Assembly: GCF_003368325.1 (NCBI RefSeq)
Contig: NZ_CP031467.1
Span: forward strand, 2,046,001 to 2,110,000
DNA from: Paraburkholderia caffeinilytica
GTDB taxonomy: Bacteria > Pseudomonadota > Gammaproteobacteria > Burkholderiales > Burkholderiaceae
Direction: 5' to 3'
DNA: 64,000 bases
Shown: in pieces, positions 60,958 to 64,000 of the stretch
Position numbering within the stretch: position 1 is the stretch's first letter
Layout: every line of letters begins with the position of its first letter
Translations under genes and position numbers: made by a program
Notes under the pieces: model-generated
The model's database searches: none
What the model saw: only the letters and a program-made list of their open reading frames with translations
What the model was told of the DNA's origin: nothing

Positions 60958-62163
60958 TTACTCTTCGCGCCGTTCAGCCACCAGCGCCAGGCTGCGATAC
61001 ACGAGCCACGGCCCGAGAATCTGCAGCACGAAAATCGAACACATCACGATCGCTCGCAGTTGCGGATCGAAATTCGGATAAAGGTTGTACGTATCGTCGA
61101 CGAGCAGGTATGCGAGTGCCGACATGGGCGATAAGGACAAACCCAGGGCCATGCCCTGCTTCCAGTTCAAGCCACTCGGCTTGGCAAAGGCCATCACGCC
61201 CACCAGTTTCGCAGCCAGACGCGCAACAATCAGACCCAGCGCCGCGACACCGCCGAGCGCAATGTCTTTCCATTCGAACGAAGTCAGCGTGAGCACGAAC
61301 AGAATCACGGTCAGCAACCAGCCGGCCGTACCGAAATGTTCCGGCCACAACTGCGGACGCGCCTCAAGGTTCTTCACGATGATGCCCGCAGCCAGCAACG
61401 CCAGAATGGTGGAAAGCTTGAACACATGCGCCACGGCGATGGCCAGCAGCACGAGGCCGAACAGCGCGACGAACGAATGCTCGTCCTGCATGTTCAGGCG
61501 GCGATAAAAAAACGTGCAGGTGCGCGCCAGCAGATAGGCCAGTACGAGCGAGCCGACCAGCAGATACAGCGGCTGCAGAATCGTGGCGTATACGTTGCCG
61601 TAAACCTCCTGATGCAACCAGCTCGAGACGAGCTTTTCGATCACCACCGCGTACATGCTGTTCAGCGCCGTAAGGGTCAGCAAACGCTGGGTGACCTGGC
61701 CTTCCGCGCGCAGCTCGGTTTTGAGCTGGATCACCATCGCCGGCGAAGTCGCCATGGCGATCGCGGCGAGCACGGTTGCCACCATCAGCGGCACGTTCAG
61801 GAACAACAAAACCGGCAAAACGAGCGCGAACGTCAGCGTGGCCTCGGCGACGCTCGACAGAATCAGCCAGGGATTGCGGCGAATCCAGCGCAGATCGAGC
61901 CGGCTACCCAGTTCGAACAGCAACAGACCGAGCGCCACGTCGAGCAGCGGCCGTGCGGCGCTCGCGGATTCCGCGTCGATCACGCCGAAACCGGCTGCGC
62001 CTGCGACCAGACCAATGACCGCGTACCCGGAAATGCGTGGCAAACGCCATGCGCGATAGCACAGTTCACCGCACAGACCCGCGGCGAGCAATGCAAGACC
62101 AGCCCAAAAAATGGCGTCGGGTGTAAGCGGCCAGGCTGGAAAAAATGAAAACGCCGACTTCAT
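60958..62163 (-). CDS. CPA2-type monovalent cation:proton antiporter
   Basis: The 401-residue membrane protein has about 12 hydrophobic segments and the CPA2 pattern (LPRISGYAVIGLVAG, LGLLLFELGSRLDLRWIRRNPWL, AIAMATSPAMVIQLKTELRAEG, LLAAGIIVKNLEARPQ). It lacks the C-terminal TrkA-N domain of KefB/KefC, so it is the short form. It exchanges K+ or Na+ for H+ across the inner membrane. The start at ATG 62163 has AAGGAG about 12 nt upstream; a longer form to 62217 is possible. Confidence 0.88.
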   Translation of the reverse strand: MKSAFSFFPAWPLTPDAIFWAGLALLAAGLCGELCYRAWRLPRISGYAVIGLVAGAAGFGVIDAESASAARPLLDVALGLLLFELGSRLDLRWIRRNPWLILSSVAEATLTFALVLPVLLFLNVPLMVATVLAAIAMATSPAMVIQLKTELRAEGQVTQRLLTLTALNSMYAVVIEKLVSSWLHQEVYGNVYATILQPLYLLVGSLVLAYLLARTCTFFYRRLNMQDEHSFVALFGLVLLAIAVAHVFKLSTILALLAAGIIVKNLEARPQLWPEHFGTAGWLLTVILFVLTLTSFEWKDIALGGVAALGLIVARLAAKLVGVMAFAKPSGLNWKQGMALGLSLSPMSALAYLLVDDTYNLYPNFDPQLRAIVMCSIFVLQILGPWLVYRSLALVAERREE

Positions 62164-62732
62164 CGTGATGGGTTCTCCTTGGCAGCAACGGCAGACAACA
62201 CGAACCGGCGCAAACACCGGCGAGCGGATGAGCGCATGAGATGCTCACTGTCGCGATCGCTTCGCGTGACCCGCGTTGCGAGTTTTCAACGATCGGATGA
62301 TCTGAATGAGCCGCAGCCGCGAGGGGCGCAGCGCATTCTGGGGCGGCCGCAGCAACCGGCCCGGGACGGTGAAAGAACGCCGTCGACTTTGAATCAGATT
62401 CTGATTGAGAGGCACCGTTCCGTTACAGCGTGTGCCGGCGGCGACGAGGCACGATGCGGAAAAGAACGGCGATTGTGCCATAGCTTTTTCTGACTTGACC
62501 GAAAAGACAGGAACATGCAGTCAAAACGGTAAAAACGTACGTTATCTTCGCGTGGGGAGGAAAAAGCGACCGTTTTAAAAACGGGTCGGGCTCTCATAGC
62601 GTACAGATTTGACGTTGCCGATGTGTTTCCTGGGACTCAGTTGGCGGCGTTTTCTTCCAACTTTCGACGCTTCGAGCTCAACGATCGCGCTCGATCTGGG
62701 GGACGGCCTTTCTGTTTACAGGTTTACTGTAT
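62164..62732. other. region upstream of the antiporter gene
   Basis: About 570 bp without a gene. It carries the antiporter promoter, which I cannot define, and leads into the AT-rich origin-like module. No ORF here has coding character. Confidence 0.45.
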
Positions 62733-62974
62733 GTATACGTAGTAACAGTTAACAAAGTGCCTCGTTTTCTGTGGATAACCCCGGTTTACCGAATCAATTC
62801 ATTGGGTTGCCGTTCGCATAACAGGATGCACAGCGTGTGCGGCGGCGTCGGGTATACGAGGGTAACTTTTCGCGTTTTTTGCCGGCGGCAAAGTTACCCC
62901 GTTTACGTCCACAACGGTTCCACACGAGTTGCACGGGTAAACGGCGCGGTTATCCACATGTTTCGGTGGATAAC
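62733..62974 (+). other. predicted origin module 2 (DnaA boxes plus DnaA-trio-like repeat)
   Basis: On the plus strand: GTATAC (62733-62738), triplets TAG-TAA-CAG (62740-62748), TTAAC (62749-62753), 16 nt, DnaA box TGTGGATAA (62770-62778), an inverted repeat GGGTAACTTT/AAAGTTACCC (62860-62899), TTATCCACA (62950-62958), 7 nt, GTGGATAAC (62966-62974). The order and the 16- and 7-nt spacings equal those of module 1. It lies in the gap between the antiporter and mnmC genes. Origin function is inferred. Confidence 0.55.
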
Positions 62975-63060
62975 TTCTTTAGCTGACGATGGTTGGCCGA
63001 GCGCGGTTAACCGGCGCGGTTGACGGGTTAACGGGTTAACAGGCTGACGGGGTAAGGGGC
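62975..63060. other. GGGTTAAC-rich spacer next to mnmC
   Basis: Contains several GGTTAAC / GGGTTAAC motifs (63005-63040) between origin module 2 and the mnmC stop. It may be part of the origin region; no terminator is evident. Confidence 0.4.
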
Positions 63061-64000
63061 TTAACTCACCGTGCCTTGACGCAACGCACGCAAGAGGAAG
63101 CGAGCAGGATCGATGTCCTCGGCCAACTCCCGTTCCAGCGGCCACGGCTCGCCTTCGATCTGCGAGGCGATCAACTCTGCTCCGAGTGCCGCCCATACCA
63201 GACCGCGGGAACCGTAGGCGAATGCGCCATACAAGCCGTCGACGCGTGGTAGATCGAGCGGCCATGCGCCACGCAGGCGCTGGGCGTCGCGGGCAGAGGC
63301 CGATTCGTCGGCGAAGTTGCCGATCATCGGCATCCGGTCGCTTGTGACACAGCGAAACGCGACGCGCCCGGCGAGCTCCGCCGCCTGTCCCCGGTCGATG
63401 ACGCCTTCAAAGGCCGGTAGCATCTGCGCGACGCGCGCCAGGTTTTCCAGATGTCCGTCGGGTCGCAACGCGGTGTCAGGGTCGTCGAGTTCGTAGGTCG
63501 CGCCGGTCAGCGTGACACCGTCGGCCAGCGGAATCGCGTAGCCTTCGCCAATAACCGGCATCCCGAGCCGAGGTACGGTGCCCGACGGCAGCAAAGTCAA
63601 CTGGCCGCGGATGCTGCGGGTCGGCGCATGCTGCAAGCCGGCGAGCCGCGCGGCGTCGTGCGCGCTCGCGACAATGACCACCGGCGCGCGCGCGATGGCC
63701 TGCCCCGTCGCGTCGAAGACGCTCCATTGATTGCCGGACCGTTCGAGGCGCGCTACGTCGACCCCGAAGCGGCGTTCGAGCAACCCGCCTGCGGCTGCGC
63801 ACTGTACGGCGCAAAGCGACGCGGGGTCGATCCACCCGCCTTGGGGAAAGAGCCATCCGCTTTGCGCGAGCGGCATGCCCGCGAGCCTTTGCGCTTCGGC
63901 GAGCGAAACGGGCGTCACATATTCCGCCGGGTAACCGAACGCTGCGATGGCCTCGCTCATCGAGCGTGCTTCGTCGTCGTCCGCTGCGATTTGCAACAGC
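63061..64000 (-). CDS. mnmC: C-terminal part of bifunctional tRNA modification enzyme MnmC (partial)
   Basis: The gene runs off the window edge; 312 C-terminal residues are visible. They form the FAD-dependent oxidoreductase domain (cmnm5s2U to nm5s2U step), with RGQLTLLPSG, PVIGEGYAIPLADGVTLTGATYE, RVAFRCVTSDRMPMIG and GLYGAFAYGSRGLVWAALGAELIASQIEGEPWPLER. The N-terminal methyltransferase half is outside. MnmC acts downstream of MnmEG in U34 modification, and mnmG lies 30 kb away in this window. Confidence 0.88.
   Translation of the reverse strand, partial: LLQIAADDDEARSMSEAIAAFGYPAEYVTPVSLAEAQRLAGMPLAQSGWLFPQGGWIDPASLCAVQCAAAGGLLERRFGVDVARLERSGNQWSVFDATGQAIARAPVVIVASAHDAARLAGLQHAPTRSIRGQLTLLPSGTVPRLGMPVIGEGYAIPLADGVTLTGATYELDDPDTALRPDGHLENLARVAQMLPAFEGVIDRGQAAELAGRVAFRCVTSDRMPMIGNFADESASARDAQRLRGAWPLDLPRVDGLYGAFAYGSRGLVWAALGAELIASQIEGEPWPLERELAEDIDPARFLLRALRQGTVS

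Overview
The window looks like a piece of the main chromosome of a Paraburkholderia / Burkholderia sensu lato species (Betaproteobacteria). The evidence is high GC with strong third-position bias, the order mnmG-rsmG-parA-parB-atpIBEFHAGDC, Burkholderiaceae-restricted genes such as a DUF3717 protein, paired Liv-type ABC clusters and a GC-rich interspersed repeat. No name was given, so this is inference from gene content and order. It appears to lie next to the replication origin: most genes from about 12 kb to 63 kb are on the minus strand, two consensus parS sites lie at 31.6 and 33.2 kb, and DnaA boxes cluster in two intergenic regions near the right end.

Layout. 0-4.4 kb (plus): alginate-lyase-family protein, L-serine dehydratase, ThDP-dependent acetolactate-synthase-like enzyme. 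4.5-9.8 kb (minus): a lone Liv-type binding protein and trifunctional PutA with a palindromic put-type operator. 10-16 kb: a 57-aa membrane peptide, a YeiH-type exporter overlapping a Cys-rich small ORF, priA and hemE. 16-19.6 kb: PheC-like periplasmic protein, a gene-free stretch ending in a probable small structured RNA, and an acyl-CoA synthetase. 19.8-27.7 kb: the complete F1Fo ATP synthase operon with conserved hairpin repeats in two intergenic gaps. 28.6-33 kb: parB, parA, rsmG, mnmG. 33.2-44.2 kb: two Liv-type branched-chain amino acid ABC clusters, one with a fused permease-ATPase and one whose LivF has Arg in place of the Walker A Lys, separated by the remnant of another binding protein. 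44.4-47.4 kb: a 43-nt tandem repeat, a GMC oxidoreductase and a 773-nt inverted-repeat element around a hexanucleotide microsatellite. 47.4-58.4 kb: mmsA with a divergent LysR gene, a CYTH protein, phhA-phhB with a divergent Lrp-type gene, a DUF3717 protein, a two-component system, a SET-domain protein, an old-yellow-enzyme homologue and a class I glutamine amidotransferase. 58.5-64 kb: a MarR regulator with a Cys cluster, a YbdK-type carboxylate-amine ligase, a CPA2 antiporter and the C-terminal part of mnmC.

The most striking observation is a pair of diverged, oppositely oriented modules at 59.35-59.59 kb and 62.73-62.97 kb. Each has, in the same order, GTATAC, a run of TAG-like triplets resembling DnaA-trios, TTAAC, exactly 16 nt, a TGTGGA(C/T)AA DnaA box, then about 160-170 nt further TTATCCACA, exactly 7 nt and (T/G)TGGATAAC. 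They flank ybdK and the antiporter gene and point toward each other, suggesting a bipartite chromosomal origin. This is inferred from sequence only.
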